From positions 1 through 64,000 of the forward strand of contig VHDL01000002.1 of assembly GCA_016871415.1 (NCBI GenBank): a DNA stretch of 64,000 nt, written 5' to 3'. This document shows positions 8,464 to 16,886 of the stretch, in pieces; the stretch's first letter is position 1, and the number at the start of each line of letters is the position of its first letter. The notes beneath the pieces are model-generated. The model ran no database searches. It was not told where the DNA came from and saw only the letters and a list, made by a program, of their open reading frames with translations. The position numbers and the translations under genes were made by a program. This DNA is from Verrucomicrobiota bacterium (GTDB lineage Bacteria; Verrucomicrobiota; Verrucomicrobiia; Opitutales; UBA953).

Positions 8464-9102
8464 GTGGAAGCCGCCCGTCGTCATGCCATGACTTGGTCCG
8501 TCGTTGCGGCCGCGCACCTGGCCGCCGCGGCGGCCTTGGTGGGCGGCGCTCCCGCCTCGCTCACCGAGCCCGTCCGGGAGGGCGGCCTACTCCTGGTCGT
8601 CTCCGTCACGGAGCCGGAGCCGATTGCGCCGGCGGGCGAGGCTCCGGCCGGAACCGAGGCCGGCGCCGGCGCATCGACCCCGCCGCCGGCCGACCCCGTC
8701 GTCGCGATCTCCGCGCCGAGCGTGCCGGCGGCCAGCCTGACGGGCGCGCCCGTGGAGCGCGCGTCCGTCGCATCGTCGCCCGCGCCCGTCGTCACGGAGG
8801 CTCCCTCGGCTCCGGTGCCCCGTCCGCCCGTGCTCGAGCCGCCGGCCTTCCTCGTCCGCGAGGAGCCATCCTACCCGTTGCGCGCCCGTCGCGCCGGCTC
8901 TGAGGGTCGCGTCGTCGTTAAGGTCCTCCTCTCGGCGTCGGGCGAGGTGACCGCCCTCGTCGTGCACGAATCCTCCGGCAGCGCGCTGCTCGACGAGGCG
9001 GCGCTGGCGGCCGCGCGCGCCTCGCGCTTCACGCCGGCCCGCCGCGACGGCGTCGCCGAGCCTTCCGAGGCCCTGGCCGCCTACCGCTTCGAGCTCCGCT
9101 GA
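8464..9102 (+). CDS. TonB family energy-transducer protein
   Basis: The protein has 212 residues. A short cytoplasmic head and one membrane helix (about 9-28) precede a long Pro/Ala/Ser/Glu-rich periplasmic linker (about 45-125) and a TonB_C domain (about 130-212). That domain carries 'YPLRARRAGSEGRVVVKVLLSASG' and 'LLDEAALAAARASRFTPA' (here abbreviated as family landmarks). TonB couples the proton-motive force to outer-membrane receptors. GTG is the probable start; ATG at codon 9 is an alternative. No ExbB or ExbD is adjacent, so it must use partners encoded elsewhere. The following glycosyltransferase begins 5 bp downstream and may share its transcript. Confidence 0.85.
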   Translation: MEAARRHAMTWSVVAAAHLAAAAALVGGAPASLTEPVREGGLLLVVSVTEPEPIAPAGEAPAGTEAGAGASTPPPADPVVAISAPSVPAASLTGAPVERASVASSPAPVVTEAPSAPVPRPPVLEPPAFLVREEPSYPLRARRAGSEGRVVVKVLLSASGEVTALVVHESSGSALLDEAALAAARASRFTPARRDGVAEPSEALAAYRFELR

Positions 9103-9106
9103 CCGC

Positions 9107-10144
9107 ATGCGGATCCTCGTCGCCTCCTCCAACCGCGGCGTCAACGGGGCCGTCGTCTACGCCCGTCGGATCGCGCCCCTCCTCCGCTCGGCCGGCCATC
9201 ACGTCACCCTCGCCTGCGAGCCCGGATCATGGATCGAGTCGGCCGTGGGCGCCGACGTCCCGCTCCTGCGCACGGACTTCTCCCGCTGGCCTCTGCGCGA
9301 GGCCGACCGCGTCGCGGCCATCTGCCGGGCCGAGGGCGTCGACGTCGTGCATTCGCATCTCACCCGCGCCGGGAACTTCGCGGCCCTGCTGCGCGCGCGG
9401 CACGGCGTGCCGAGCGTCGCGCACCTGCACGCCAACCATCCTCAGCCGCACACCGGACTGCATGACCTGCTCATCGCCGTCTCGCGTGACACCGCGGCCA
9501 GGCAGCGCGTCGTGCCGTGGAACTGGTCCGTGCCGGTCGAGGTCCTGCCCAACTTCGTCGACCCCGCGCAGTTCCGTCCGGCCTCGGCCGGGACAGATCC
9601 CTTGCGCGAGGCTCTGGGCGCGGCCCCGTCGACGCCGGTTGTGGCCGTCGTGGGGCTCATCTCCCGGCGCAAGGGCCAGGATCTCGCCGTGCGCGCCTTC
9701 GCCGAAGTCCGGAGGTCGCGTCCCGACGCCGTGCTGGCGATCATCGGCGGCGGCGAGCTTCCCGCCGGACTTCCCATGGAGGGCGTGCGCGCCCTCGGCC
9801 AGAGGGACGACCTGCCCGGCCTGCTTCCGCATGCGACCGTCGTCATCGTGCCTTCGCGCGACGAGCCTTTCGGCCTCGCGGCCGTGGAGGCGATGGCGTG
9901 CGGCGTACCCGTAGCGGCCTTCGCCGTGGGCGGCCTGCGTGAGATTCTCAAGGGAGGCGCAGGGATTTCCGTGCCCTCCGGGGACATCGCCGCCCTCGCC
10001 CGCGCGGTTCGCGGCCTGCTCGATGACGACGCGTCGCGCCGCGTCCAGGCCGAAAGGGGCAGGGCCGCGGCGCTCACCCGTTACGGTCCGGAGGCGCACG
10101 TCGCCGCGCTAACCACGCTGCTGGCGCGGGGCGCGGGTCAGTAG
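9107..10144 (+). CDS. Glycosyltransferase family 4 protein
   Basis: This 345-residue GT-B fold protein has an N-terminal 'MRILVASSNRGVNGAVVYARR' acceptor domain whose glycine-rich turn follows the first strand. The C-terminal donor domain starts near 'VAVVGLISRRKGQDLAVRAF' and contains the EX7E motif (E-PFGLAAV-E) characteristic of retaining GT4 enzymes. It probably transfers a nucleotide-activated sugar to a surface glycan. The convergent LpxL-type acyltransferase at 10138-11037 makes a role in lipopolysaccharide plausible, but donor and acceptor cannot be read from sequence. Its last 7 bp overlap that gene. Confidence 0.87.
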   Translation: MRILVASSNRGVNGAVVYARRIAPLLRSAGHHVTLACEPGSWIESAVGADVPLLRTDFSRWPLREADRVAAICRAEGVDVVHSHLTRAGNFAALLRARHGVPSVAHLHANHPQPHTGLHDLLIAVSRDTAARQRVVPWNWSVPVEVLPNFVDPAQFRPASAGTDPLREALGAAPSTPVVAVVGLISRRKGQDLAVRAFAEVRRSRPDAVLAIIGGGELPAGLPMEGVRALGQRDDLPGLLPHATVVIVPSRDEPFGLAAVEAMACGVPVAAFAVGGLREILKGGAGISVPSGDIAALARAVRGLLDDDASRRVQAERGRAAALTRYGPEAHVAALTTLLARGAGQ

Positions 10145-11037
10145 GGGCTCACGGGCAGACCTCGGTGGCCCTTGAACCGACGGTGGACCCACAGGTACTG
10201 GTCCGGCGCCGCGCGCACCGCGTCCTCGAGCAGGCCCGTCAGCCTCCGCGTGTCGGCTTCCGCGTCGCCCGAAGGGAATCCCTCCAGGGGTCCGTCGAGT
10301 TTGAGCGCATAGCTGCCGTCCTCCAGGCGGACCGGGAAGAACGTCATCACCGCGGCGCCTGACATCTGCGCGAGCTTGGCCGTGGCCGTGTTGGTGATGG
10401 CGTCGCGCCCGAAGAACGGCAGCAGCCTCGACTGGGGCGTCCATTTGCCCTGGTCGGGCGCATACCAGACCGTGTCGCCCTGCCGGAGCGCGCGGAGCAG
10501 CCCCATCAGGTCGTTCATGCTGATGGCACGATGGGTCCAGGCCGTGCGGTGCCGGCGGAGCAGCCCGGCCAGCACGGCGTTGTTGGGGTCGCGGTACAGG
10601 CAGCTCAGCGGCGTGCGTAGCGAGAGCATGCGTCCGGCGATTTCCAGCGTAGTGAAATGTCCCGAGACCAGCAGCACCGGCCGTCCCTCGGCCCGCAGAC
10701 GCTCGAGCGCCTCGAGCCCTTCGACGCGGCAGGGCGGAAGTTCCGCCGGCCCGCGCCACCAGCAGCGGGCCACCTCGAGCGCCCCTAGGACCAGCGACTG
10801 GTAATGCCGGATCGCGAGCGCCTCGCGTTCCGCCTCACCGAGTTCCGGGAAGCAGATGCGCAGGTTGACCCGCACCACGTGCCTTCTCAACGGCAGGCAG
10901 CGGTACGCCATCCATCCGGCCACGACGGCCAACCTGCGCTGCCAGGACCACGGGAGCCGGCTCACGAGCCAGAGCACCGCCAGACCCGCGCGGGTGAACG
11001 CGCGGCCCGCCGGGCCGGTCTCATGCGGATTGGACAT
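10138..11037 (-). CDS. Lipid A biosynthesis lauroyl/myristoyl acyltransferase-like (LpxL/HtrB family)
   Basis: The protein has 299 residues. A hydrophobic N-terminal segment (about 15-45) is followed by the LABLAT fold with the catalytic HX4E motif at H127-FTTL-E132 ('VLLVSGHFTTLEIAG'). Further conserved blocks are 'YRDPNNAVLAGLLRRHR', 'WYAPDQGKWT' and a C-terminal 'YLWVHRRFKG'. Such enzymes add secondary acyl chains to lipid A precursors at the inner membrane, so the organism probably makes LPS. Start ATG 11037 is the first in frame. It overlaps the convergent glycosyltransferase gene by 7 bp. Confidence 0.9.
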   Translation of the reverse strand: MSNPHETGPAGRAFTRAGLAVLWLVSRLPWSWQRRLAVVAGWMAYRCLPLRRHVVRVNLRICFPELGEAEREALAIRHYQSLVLGALEVARCWWRGPAELPPCRVEGLEALERLRAEGRPVLLVSGHFTTLEIAGRMLSLRTPLSCLYRDPNNAVLAGLLRRHRTAWTHRAISMNDLMGLLRALRQGDTVWYAPDQGKWTPQSRLLPFFGRDAITNTATAKLAQMSGAAVMTFFPVRLEDGSYALKLDGPLEGFPSGDAEADTRRLTGLLEDAVRAAPDQYLWVHRRFKGHRGLPVSPY

Positions 11038-11087
11038 GCGTCACCTTCCCCCAGCACCTTTCCGCAGTGAAGACAAATCTCGCCGCC

Positions 11088-12113
11088 TCACCGCAACCGC
11101 ACGTAGCGGGGGTCGGCTCCCGTCAGCAGCGCGCCGAACCTGCCCCAGTCCCCGTCCTCGATGCGTCGGTCGAAGAACACGTCGCCGGCGGAGCCGTCCG
11201 GCGGCGTGCGCACCGACCAAAGCGGACGAATCGACGTGGGGAGCGTCGCGAAGCGGACGTCGCCGACGAAGACCTTGCCGTCACGCCGGTCTAGGCAGTT
11301 CCAGCCGCCGGTGAACTCCGAGAACTCCGCGATCATCACGGCGCCGCGCGAGCCCCAGGGCGGCGCGTCCGGGCCGGTGGGCAAGTAGGCCTGCTTGGTG
11401 CCGCCCGGCGCGATCTGCGCCCGGGCGAAGGGCACCACCCGCACGCCCGCGGCTTCCCAGCGTCCCGCGTGCAGCCAGACCGCACGCCAGACGAGCAGGT
11501 TGGAGAAAGTGGGCTTCACCGCGAGCCGTTCGGGCTTCACGCCCCGTCCGTCGAGCCATTCGCGCACCGCCGCCTCGGCCCGTTCGTGCTGCAGGACGCC
11601 CGCGGCCGCGTAGGCCGTGAACCAGGCGAGCGCCCAGGCCGCCGCCTGGCGGGAGTCGCGCGCCCAGGCCGTGACCGCGAGGCCGAGGACCGGGAGCGTG
11701 CAGGCCACGTCGACAATCGGGAGGCAGTCCCAGGCGATGCGGGCCGGACTGAGGGGCCAGAGGAGCATTGTTCCGTAGCTCGTGCAGGCGTCGCACAGGA
11801 TGTGCGTGAGCGCGGCGCCGAGCGAAGGTAGCCAGAGCGCCTTCCAGCCCGCCCCTTCGCGCCTGCGGAACCACCATGCCGTGAAGAAGGCCGTGACGGT
11901 GGCGATGAGCGGCAGGAAGGCGAAGCTGTGGGTGAAATGCCGGTGCCAGCGGAAGGACACCAAGGGGTCCCCCGGCGACCGGATGAGGAGGTCGAGGTCG
12001 GGGGCCAAGCCCGCGAGCATGCCCGCCGTGGCCGCTGCGGCCAAGGGGACTGACTTCGGGCGGAGCGCGATGCCGGCGGAGATGCCGAGCACGGCATGGG
12101 TGAGCGGATCCAT
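11088..12113 (-). CDS. YdjM-like (DUF457) metal-dependent hydrolase family membrane protein
   Basis: This 341-residue protein opens with the family signature MDPLTHAVLGISAG, then 'AGLAPDLDLL' and 'WHRHFTHSFAF', and later 'THILCDACTSYGT'. The His/Asp residues in these blocks are the conserved putative metal ligands of the DUF457/YdjM family. Several membrane helices span the first 190 residues; the last 150 residues form a soluble domain. E. coli YdjM is LexA-regulated, but no SOS box was seen here. The substrate is unknown, and 'hydrolase' rests on the family name rather than a demonstrated activity. Confidence 0.85.
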   Translation of the reverse strand: MDPLTHAVLGISAGIALRPKSVPLAAAATAGMLAGLAPDLDLLIRSPGDPLVSFRWHRHFTHSFAFLPLIATVTAFFTAWWFRRREGAGWKALWLPSLGAALTHILCDACTSYGTMLLWPLSPARIAWDCLPIVDVACTLPVLGLAVTAWARDSRQAAAWALAWFTAYAAAGVLQHERAEAAVREWLDGRGVKPERLAVKPTFSNLLVWRAVWLHAGRWEAAGVRVVPFARAQIAPGGTKQAYLPTGPDAPPWGSRGAVMIAEFSEFTGGWNCLDRRDGKVFVGDVRFATLPTSIRPLWSVRTPPDGSAGDVFFDRRIEDGDWGRFGALLTGADPRYVRLR

Positions 12114-12202
12114 CGGCTTCTTACGATACCCGCGGCCATCGGCGTTGGAAGCGACTTTTTGACTGCCTGCCGCATGTCCCTACGATTGACTACCTTAATT
12201 TC

Positions 12203-13483
12203 ATGAGACCTCTGCTGCTCCTGGCGGCCGTCCTGGCCCTGGCCGCCCCCGCCGTCGAATTCCCGCCCGTGCCCGCGGTCGAATGCCGCCCGCGCGCCGG
12301 CTTGCCCAACTTCCTGGAGAAGGCCGCGACGCCGGGCGCGGAGGTGCGCGTCGCCTACCTCGGCGGCTCGATCACCGCACAGAACGGATGGCGCGTGAAG
12401 ACCCTCGCCCATTTCCGCAAGGCCCATCCGGCCGCCACGTTCACCGAAATCAACGCGGCCATCGGCGGCACCGGCTCCGACCTCGGCGTCTTCCGGCTCG
12501 CGCAGGACGTTCTCTCCGGCAAGCCCGACCTCGTCTTCGTGGAGTTCGCCGTGAACGACGGCGGCGCGGACCCTGCCCGCATCGTCCGCTGCATGGAGGG
12601 CATCGTCCGGCAGGTCCGCCGCGCCAACCCGCGTACCGACATCTGTTTCGTCTACACCGTCACCGAGGCGCTCGTGCCTGCCCTGCTCGAGGGGAGCTTC
12701 CAGCGCTCCGCCGGCGCCATGGAGAAGGTCGCCGACCATTACGGCTTGCCCACCGTGCACATGGGTCTCGAGGTGGCGCGTCTCACGAAGGCGGGCCGGC
12801 TACTGTGGCGTTCGCCGCTGCCGAAGACCGAGGCCGACCGCGCCGCGCTGGGCGACAAGTTTGTCTTCGCGCCGGACGGCGTGCATCCGCACGAGTCCAC
12901 CGGGCATGAACTGTACCTGCAGGCCGTCGTGCGATCCCTGCCGCTCGTCGCCAAGGCCTCCGGTCCTTCCGCGCCGCACGTCCTGCCCGCGCCCCTCGCC
13001 GCCGACAACTTCGAGCGTGCGCGTCTCGAGCCCGTCGGCCGAGCCAAGTTCTCTGAGGGCGTCGTTCCGGCCGAACCCGCCGCGCATCCGCTCGCCAAGG
13101 CCTTCGTCAGGCGTCTGCCCCAGATGGTCCCGCTCACCCGGGCCGGGCAGTCCTTCACCTTCCGCTTCCGCGGCACCCATGCTGCGGTCTACGACGTCGT
13201 CGGTCCAGCCGGCGGCAAGGTGCGCGTGACCCTCGACGGCGGGGCGCCCCGGACCGTGGCGCGCTTCGACTCCTACTGCACGCATCCCCGCCTGAGCGTG
13301 TTCACCGTCGGCACGGATCTCGAGGACCGCGAGCACGTCGTTACCGTCGAGCTCACCGATGAGAAAGTCGACAAGGCCGCCGTCCTCGCACAACGGAAGC
13401 AGAAGATCGACGACCCCGCGCGGTTCGCCGACCACCACGCCTTCCCCGGCGCCATCCTGCTCATCGGCGAACTACTGCCCTGA
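12203..13483 (+). CDS. Exported SGNH/GDSL-type esterase or lipase
   Basis: This 426-residue protein has a signal peptide (about 1-17). The SGNH blocks are GGSIT (54-58, nucleophile S56), 'NAAIGGTGSDLG' (block II), 'VEFAVNDGG' (block III) and D225-GVH228 (block V). A C-terminal beta-rich domain (about 270-426, 'FTFRFRGTHAAVYDVVG') resembles the accessory domain of carbohydrate-active SGNH esterases. A role in removing acyl groups from polysaccharides in the periplasm is plausible. The downstream genes (epimerase, DUF1080, ThuA) run in the same direction, suggesting one catabolic cluster. A related but decayed SGNH gene lies at 4316-5643. Confidence 0.88.
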   Translation: MRPLLLLAAVLALAAPAVEFPPVPAVECRPRAGLPNFLEKAATPGAEVRVAYLGGSITAQNGWRVKTLAHFRKAHPAATFTEINAAIGGTGSDLGVFRLAQDVLSGKPDLVFVEFAVNDGGADPARIVRCMEGIVRQVRRANPRTDICFVYTVTEALVPALLEGSFQRSAGAMEKVADHYGLPTVHMGLEVARLTKAGRLLWRSPLPKTEADRAALGDKFVFAPDGVHPHESTGHELYLQAVVRSLPLVAKASGPSAPHVLPAPLAADNFERARLEPVGRAKFSEGVVPAEPAAHPLAKAFVRRLPQMVPLTRAGQSFTFRFRGTHAAVYDVVGPAGGKVRVTLDGGAPRTVARFDSYCTHPRLSVFTVGTDLEDREHVVTVELTDEKVDKAAVLAQRKQKIDDPARFADHHAFPGAILLIGELLP

Positions 13484-13555
13484 GGCGTCCTCCCGTCCTT
13501 GACCCACGGCCCGCCCGTGCCAAGGATGCCTTTCCCCAATCATCCCCATCCCACC

Positions 13556-14410
13556 ATGCGCTTCGGACTCAACACTTTCCTCTACGCCTCGCCGTTCACC
13601 AACGACAGCGTCCATCTCTTCAGGAAGCTGAAGAACTGGGGCTTCGACTCCGTCGAAATCCCGATCGAGGACCCCTCCCACACCGACCCCCGGGTGCTCA
13701 AGGCCGCCGCCGCCAAGGCCGGCATCGCCATCGGCTCCATCTGCGCGTGCATGGGCCCCGGACGCGACCTTCGCGGTTCCGCCAAGGACCAGGCCGCCGG
13801 ACGCAAGTACATCATGGCGCTGATCGACCAGGCCGCCGTCGCCGGCTGCCCGCGCATCATCGGGCCGCTCTACTCCGTCGTCGGCCTCATCGGCGCCCAT
13901 GACAACAGGACCAAGGCGACGCACTTCAAGCTGGTCGTCAAGAACCTCAAGGTCATCGGCAAGTACGCTCAGAAGAAGGGCATCGAGCTCGACGTCGAGC
14001 CGCTGAACCGCTTCGAGACCGACTTCCTCAACACCTGCGACCAGGGACTCCGCCTCATCAAGGCCGTCAACCTGCCCAACGTGAAGCTCCACCTCGACAC
14101 GTTCCACATGAACATCGAGGAGAAGAACCAGTCCGCCGCCATCCTCCGGGCCGGCAAGCATCTCGGACACTTCCACGCCTGCGGCACCGACCGCGGCACC
14201 CCTGGCAACGACTCCCTCGACTGGAAGCCCATCGTGGCCGCCCTGAAGAAGATTGGCTACAAGAAGGAGGTCGTGATCGAGTCCTTCACCACCGACGTCA
14301 AGGTCATCGCCCGCGCCGCCGCCATCTGGCGCGCCATGGAGCCCCGTCGCGACGACATCGCCGTGAAGGGCCTGAAGAACCTGCACCGCTTCTTCGGTTC
14401 CAAGAAGTGA
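13556..14410 (+). CDS. D-tagatose/D-psicose 3-epimerase-like sugar isomerase
   Basis: This 284-residue TIM-barrel protein of the xylose isomerase-like superfamily has a metal-binding quartet E148 (DVEPLNRFETDF), D181 (LHLDTFHM), H207 (FHACGTDRG) and E242 (VIESFT). The spacing is the same as in characterised ketose 3-epimerases, which interconvert ketohexoses such as psicose and fructose. The ATG at 13556 starts directly at the first strand (MRFGLNTFLY). The protein has no signal peptide, so it acts in the cytoplasm. In this cluster (DUF1080, ThuA, SGNH) it may handle oxidised or epimerised sugars released from glycans, but the exact substrate cannot be told. Confidence 0.87.
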   Translation: MRFGLNTFLYASPFTNDSVHLFRKLKNWGFDSVEIPIEDPSHTDPRVLKAAAAKAGIAIGSICACMGPGRDLRGSAKDQAAGRKYIMALIDQAAVAGCPRIIGPLYSVVGLIGAHDNRTKATHFKLVVKNLKVIGKYAQKKGIELDVEPLNRFETDFLNTCDQGLRLIKAVNLPNVKLHLDTFHMNIEEKNQSAAILRAGKHLGHFHACGTDRGTPGNDSLDWKPIVAALKKIGYKKEVVIESFTTDVKVIARAAAIWRAMEPRRDDIAVKGLKNLHRFFGSKK

Positions 14411-14418
14411 CACGACCC

Positions 14419-15093
14419 ATGCGCTTCGCCATTCTCACCGCCCTCCTGTCCGCCGCCGCGCTCTCAGCCGGCACGCGGCAGCTCTTCAACGGAAAGGACC
14501 TGACCGGCTGGAAGGGCCTCGATTTCTGGACCGTCGAGGACGGCGCCATCACCGGCCGCACCACCAAGGAGAAGCCCACCAAGGGCAATACCTTCATCGT
14601 CTGGCAGGGCGGCACGGTCTCCGACTTCGAGCTGACCTTCCGTTACCGCATCTTCCACGGCAATTCCGGCGTTCAGTATCGCAGCAAGCTCGTCGATGAG
14701 AAGGGCTTCGTCGTCGCCGGCTACCAGGGCGACTTCGAGGCGGGCAGGACCTACTCGGGCATCCTCTATGAGGAGAAGGGCAGGGGCATCCTCGCCAAGC
14801 GCGGCGAGAAGGTGACCGTCTCCGAGGGCGCCGAACCCAAGAAGCCGAAGATCGTCGTCGAGGGGTCGCTCGGGAAGTCCGACGAGATCCAGGCCGTGAT
14901 CAGGAACGAGGATTGGAACGAGTACCGCGTGGTCGCCAAGGGCGGCCGCCTGCAGCACTTCATCAACGGCCGCCAGACCGTCGACGTCACCGACACCACC
15001 GCCGTTGGCGCCAAGGAGGGCGTGCTCGCCTTCCAGCTGCACGCTGGCCCGCCCATGCTGGTGCAGATCAAGGACGTCGTCCTGCAGGACTGA
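14419..15093 (+). CDS. DUF1080 (3-keto-disaccharide hydrolase-like) exported protein
   Basis: The protein has 224 residues with a signal peptide (MRFAILTALLSAAALSAG) and the family opening 'LFNGKDLTGWKGLDFWTVEDG'. Further landmarks are 'DFELTFRYRIFHGNSGVQYRS', 'VAGYQGDFE' and 'EWNEYRVVAKG' (near 'NEDWNEYRVVAKGGRLQHF'), all typical of the concanavalin-like DUF1080 fold. Some members hydrolyse 3-keto-glycosides. The ATG at 14419 follows the epimerase stop by 8 bp. The chain ends with 'VLAFQLHAGPPMLVQIKDV', the usual family terminus. It is periplasmic and likely co-expressed with the ThuA-like gene. Confidence 0.9.
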   Translation: MRFAILTALLSAAALSAGTRQLFNGKDLTGWKGLDFWTVEDGAITGRTTKEKPTKGNTFIVWQGGTVSDFELTFRYRIFHGNSGVQYRSKLVDEKGFVVAGYQGDFEAGRTYSGILYEEKGRGILAKRGEKVTVSEGAEPKKPKIVVEGSLGKSDEIQAVIRNEDWNEYRVVAKGGRLQHFINGRQTVDVTDTTAVGAKEGVLAFQLHAGPPMLVQIKDVVLQD

Positions 15094-15104
15094 CCCTTTC
15101 CTCC

Positions 15105-16070
15105 ATGAAGCCCCGCGCCCTCCTCGCCGTCCTGCTCGCCGCCGCCTCCCTCGGCGCCGCCGAGAAGAAGAACGTCCTCATGATTGCCGGCCGCCCGAGC
15201 CACGCGCCCGGCGAGCACGAGCACAACGCCGGCATCCTGCTCCTCGCCGCCGGCCTGAAGCAGGGCGCGGCCGACCTCGTCGAGGTCGACGTCTCCCTCG
15301 GCGGCCAGTGGCCGTCGCCTGAGCGCGTCGCCAAGGCCGACACCATCGTCATCTACTCCGACGGCGGCGGCGGACACCCCGCGCTGCCCCATCTCGACGA
15401 GCTCGAGAAGAAGATGGCCGCCGGCACGGGTTTCGTCTGCCTGCATTACGCGGTCGAGCCCGCCTATGAGCGCGCCTGCTGGCCGAGCGTCGACGGCAAG
15501 CCCGTCAACCCGCCCCCTGCCGGACGTTCCTCCACGGGCAAGGGCGCCCGGGAGTTCAAGGAGTGGCTCGGCGGCTATTTCGAGCAGCACTGGTCCGTGA
15601 ACCCCCATTGGACCGCCGACTTCCGTTCCCTGCCCGACCATCCCGTGAGCGCGGGCGTGAAGCCCTTCGGTTCCAACGACGAGTGGTACTTCAACATGCG
15701 TTTCCGTGATGGCATGGAGGGCGTGACCCCCATCCTCTCCGCGGTCGCCCCCGCCGAGACGATGAACCGCGGCGAAGGCCCGCACGCCGGCAACCCCGAC
15801 GTGAAGCGCCTCGTGCTCGAGGAGAAGAAGCCGCAGGTCGTCGCCTGGGCCGTGCAGCGCAAGGACGGCGGACGCGGCTTCGGCTTCACCGGCGGCCATT
15901 TCCACCGCGGCTGGTCCAATGACAGCCAGCGCACCCTCGTCCTCAACGCGATTGTCTGGACCGCCAAGGCACAGGTGCCTTCGCAGGGAGTCGCGTCCCG
16001 GTTCACCGAGGCCGAGCTCAACGCCAACCTCGACCCCAAGCCTCCGCGCAAGGCTCCGAAGAAGAAGTGA
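15105..16070 (+). CDS. ThuA-like domain protein
   Basis: This 321-residue protein has a signal peptide (about 1-19, ending GAA) and a ThuA fold related to class I glutamine amidotransferases. Landmarks are 'VLMIAGRPSHAPGEHEHNAG', 'TIVIYSDGGGGHPALP', 'GTGFVCLHYAVEP' and 'GFGFTGGHFHRGWSND'. ThuA proteins were named for trehalose use in rhizobia and often sit with DUF1080 genes and sugar oxidoreductases. The biochemical step is unresolved. It follows DUF1080 by 11 bp and is closed by a strong hairpin terminator. The Lys-rich C-terminus (PPRKAPKKK) is a local feature. Confidence 0.88.
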   Translation: MKPRALLAVLLAAASLGAAEKKNVLMIAGRPSHAPGEHEHNAGILLLAAGLKQGAADLVEVDVSLGGQWPSPERVAKADTIVIYSDGGGGHPALPHLDELEKKMAAGTGFVCLHYAVEPAYERACWPSVDGKPVNPPPAGRSSTGKGAREFKEWLGGYFEQHWSVNPHWTADFRSLPDHPVSAGVKPFGSNDEWYFNMRFRDGMEGVTPILSAVAPAETMNRGEGPHAGNPDVKRLVLEEKKPQVVAWAVQRKDGGRGFGFTGGHFHRGWSNDSQRTLVLNAIVWTAKAQVPSQGVASRFTEAELNANLDPKPPRKAPKKK

Positions 16071-16089
16071 GGGCCGAAAGGCCCCCGAC

Positions 16090-16117
16090 GGGCCGGCCCA
16101 TGCCGGCCCTTTTCTTT
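16090..16117 (+). terminator. Rho-independent terminator after the ThuA gene
   Basis: GGGCCGGC and GCCGGCCC form an 8-bp perfect stem with a CCAT loop, followed directly by TTTTCTTT. It begins 20 bp past the ThuA stop and would end the sugar-catabolic transcript that starts near 12.2 kb. Confidence 0.85.
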
Positions 16118-16178
16118 ACCTGGATCCCAAAAGCGGCCGGCGGTTTGACCGCCGCCCCGCCTCCCAGACCTTGCCTGC

Positions 16179-16877
16179 ATGCCGCTCGACATCGCCGTCA
16201 TCGGAGGAAACACCGGAATCGGACTCTCGGTCGTCCGCCTCCTCGCCCGGGACGGACACCGCGTGCATCTCGCCGCACGCAATCCCGGCGAAGCCGGGGC
16301 GCTTTCCGCCAGCGTGCGTCCCTTTGATGCCGCGTCGCCGGTCGGACTCGCATGGCCCGAGCGCCTGGACGGCCTCGCCTACTTTCCGGGCACCATCGCC
16401 CTGAAGCCCTTCCACCGCATGACCGACGAGGACTTCCGCCGCGACCTGCAGGTGAACTTCTTTGGCGCTGTCGAGGCGTTGCGCTCCGCGCTGCCCGCGC
16501 TGAAGGCCACCGGCTCCGCTTCGGTCGTGCTCTTCTCCACCGTCGCCGTCGCGCAGGGCATGCCGATGCATTCGGGCATCGCCGCCGCCAAGGGCGCCCT
16601 CGAGGGCCTGGCTCGTAGCCTCGCCGCCGAGTGGGCTCCGACCGTGCGCGTGAACCTGATCGCGCCCGGGCTCACCGACACCCCGCTCGCCGCGCCGCTA
16701 CTGAACGCAGACGCCAAGCGCGAGGCCGCCGCCAAGCGTCATCCCCTGCAGCGCGTCGGCACCCCCGACCAGGTCGCCGAACTCGCCGCCTGGCTACTCG
16801 GTCCCGGATCCGCATTCATGACCGGCCAGGTCCTCCGTCCGGACGGCGGCCTGTCCTCGGTGCGCACCTTCGCCTGA
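16179..16877 (+). CDS. SDR-fold protein lacking the catalytic tyrosine
   Basis: This 232-residue Rossmann-fold protein has a dinucleotide motif GGNTGIG (9-15), a catalytic-type serine S120 and the SDR helix 'GALEGLARSLAAEWAP'. Where classical SDR enzymes have YxxxK the sequence reads I134-AAA-K138, so the proton-donating tyrosine is missing and the lysine is kept. 'VNLIAPGLTDTPLA' and 'GQVLRPDGGLS' complete the fold. I recall a minor SDR subgroup with the same S-[IV]-AAAKG pattern, so the change is probably fixed in the lineage. It may bind NAD(P) without ordinary dehydrogenase activity. It has its own start after the terminator and is convergent with pdhC. Confidence 0.85.
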   Translation: MPLDIAVIGGNTGIGLSVVRLLARDGHRVHLAARNPGEAGALSASVRPFDAASPVGLAWPERLDGLAYFPGTIALKPFHRMTDEDFRRDLQVNFFGAVEALRSALPALKATGSASVVLFSTVAVAQGMPMHSGIAAAKGALEGLARSLAAEWAPTVRVNLIAPGLTDTPLAAPLLNADAKREAAAKRHPLQRVGTPDQVAELAAWLLGPGSAFMTGQVLRPDGGLSSVRTFA

Positions 16878-16886
16878 GCGCGGCCT

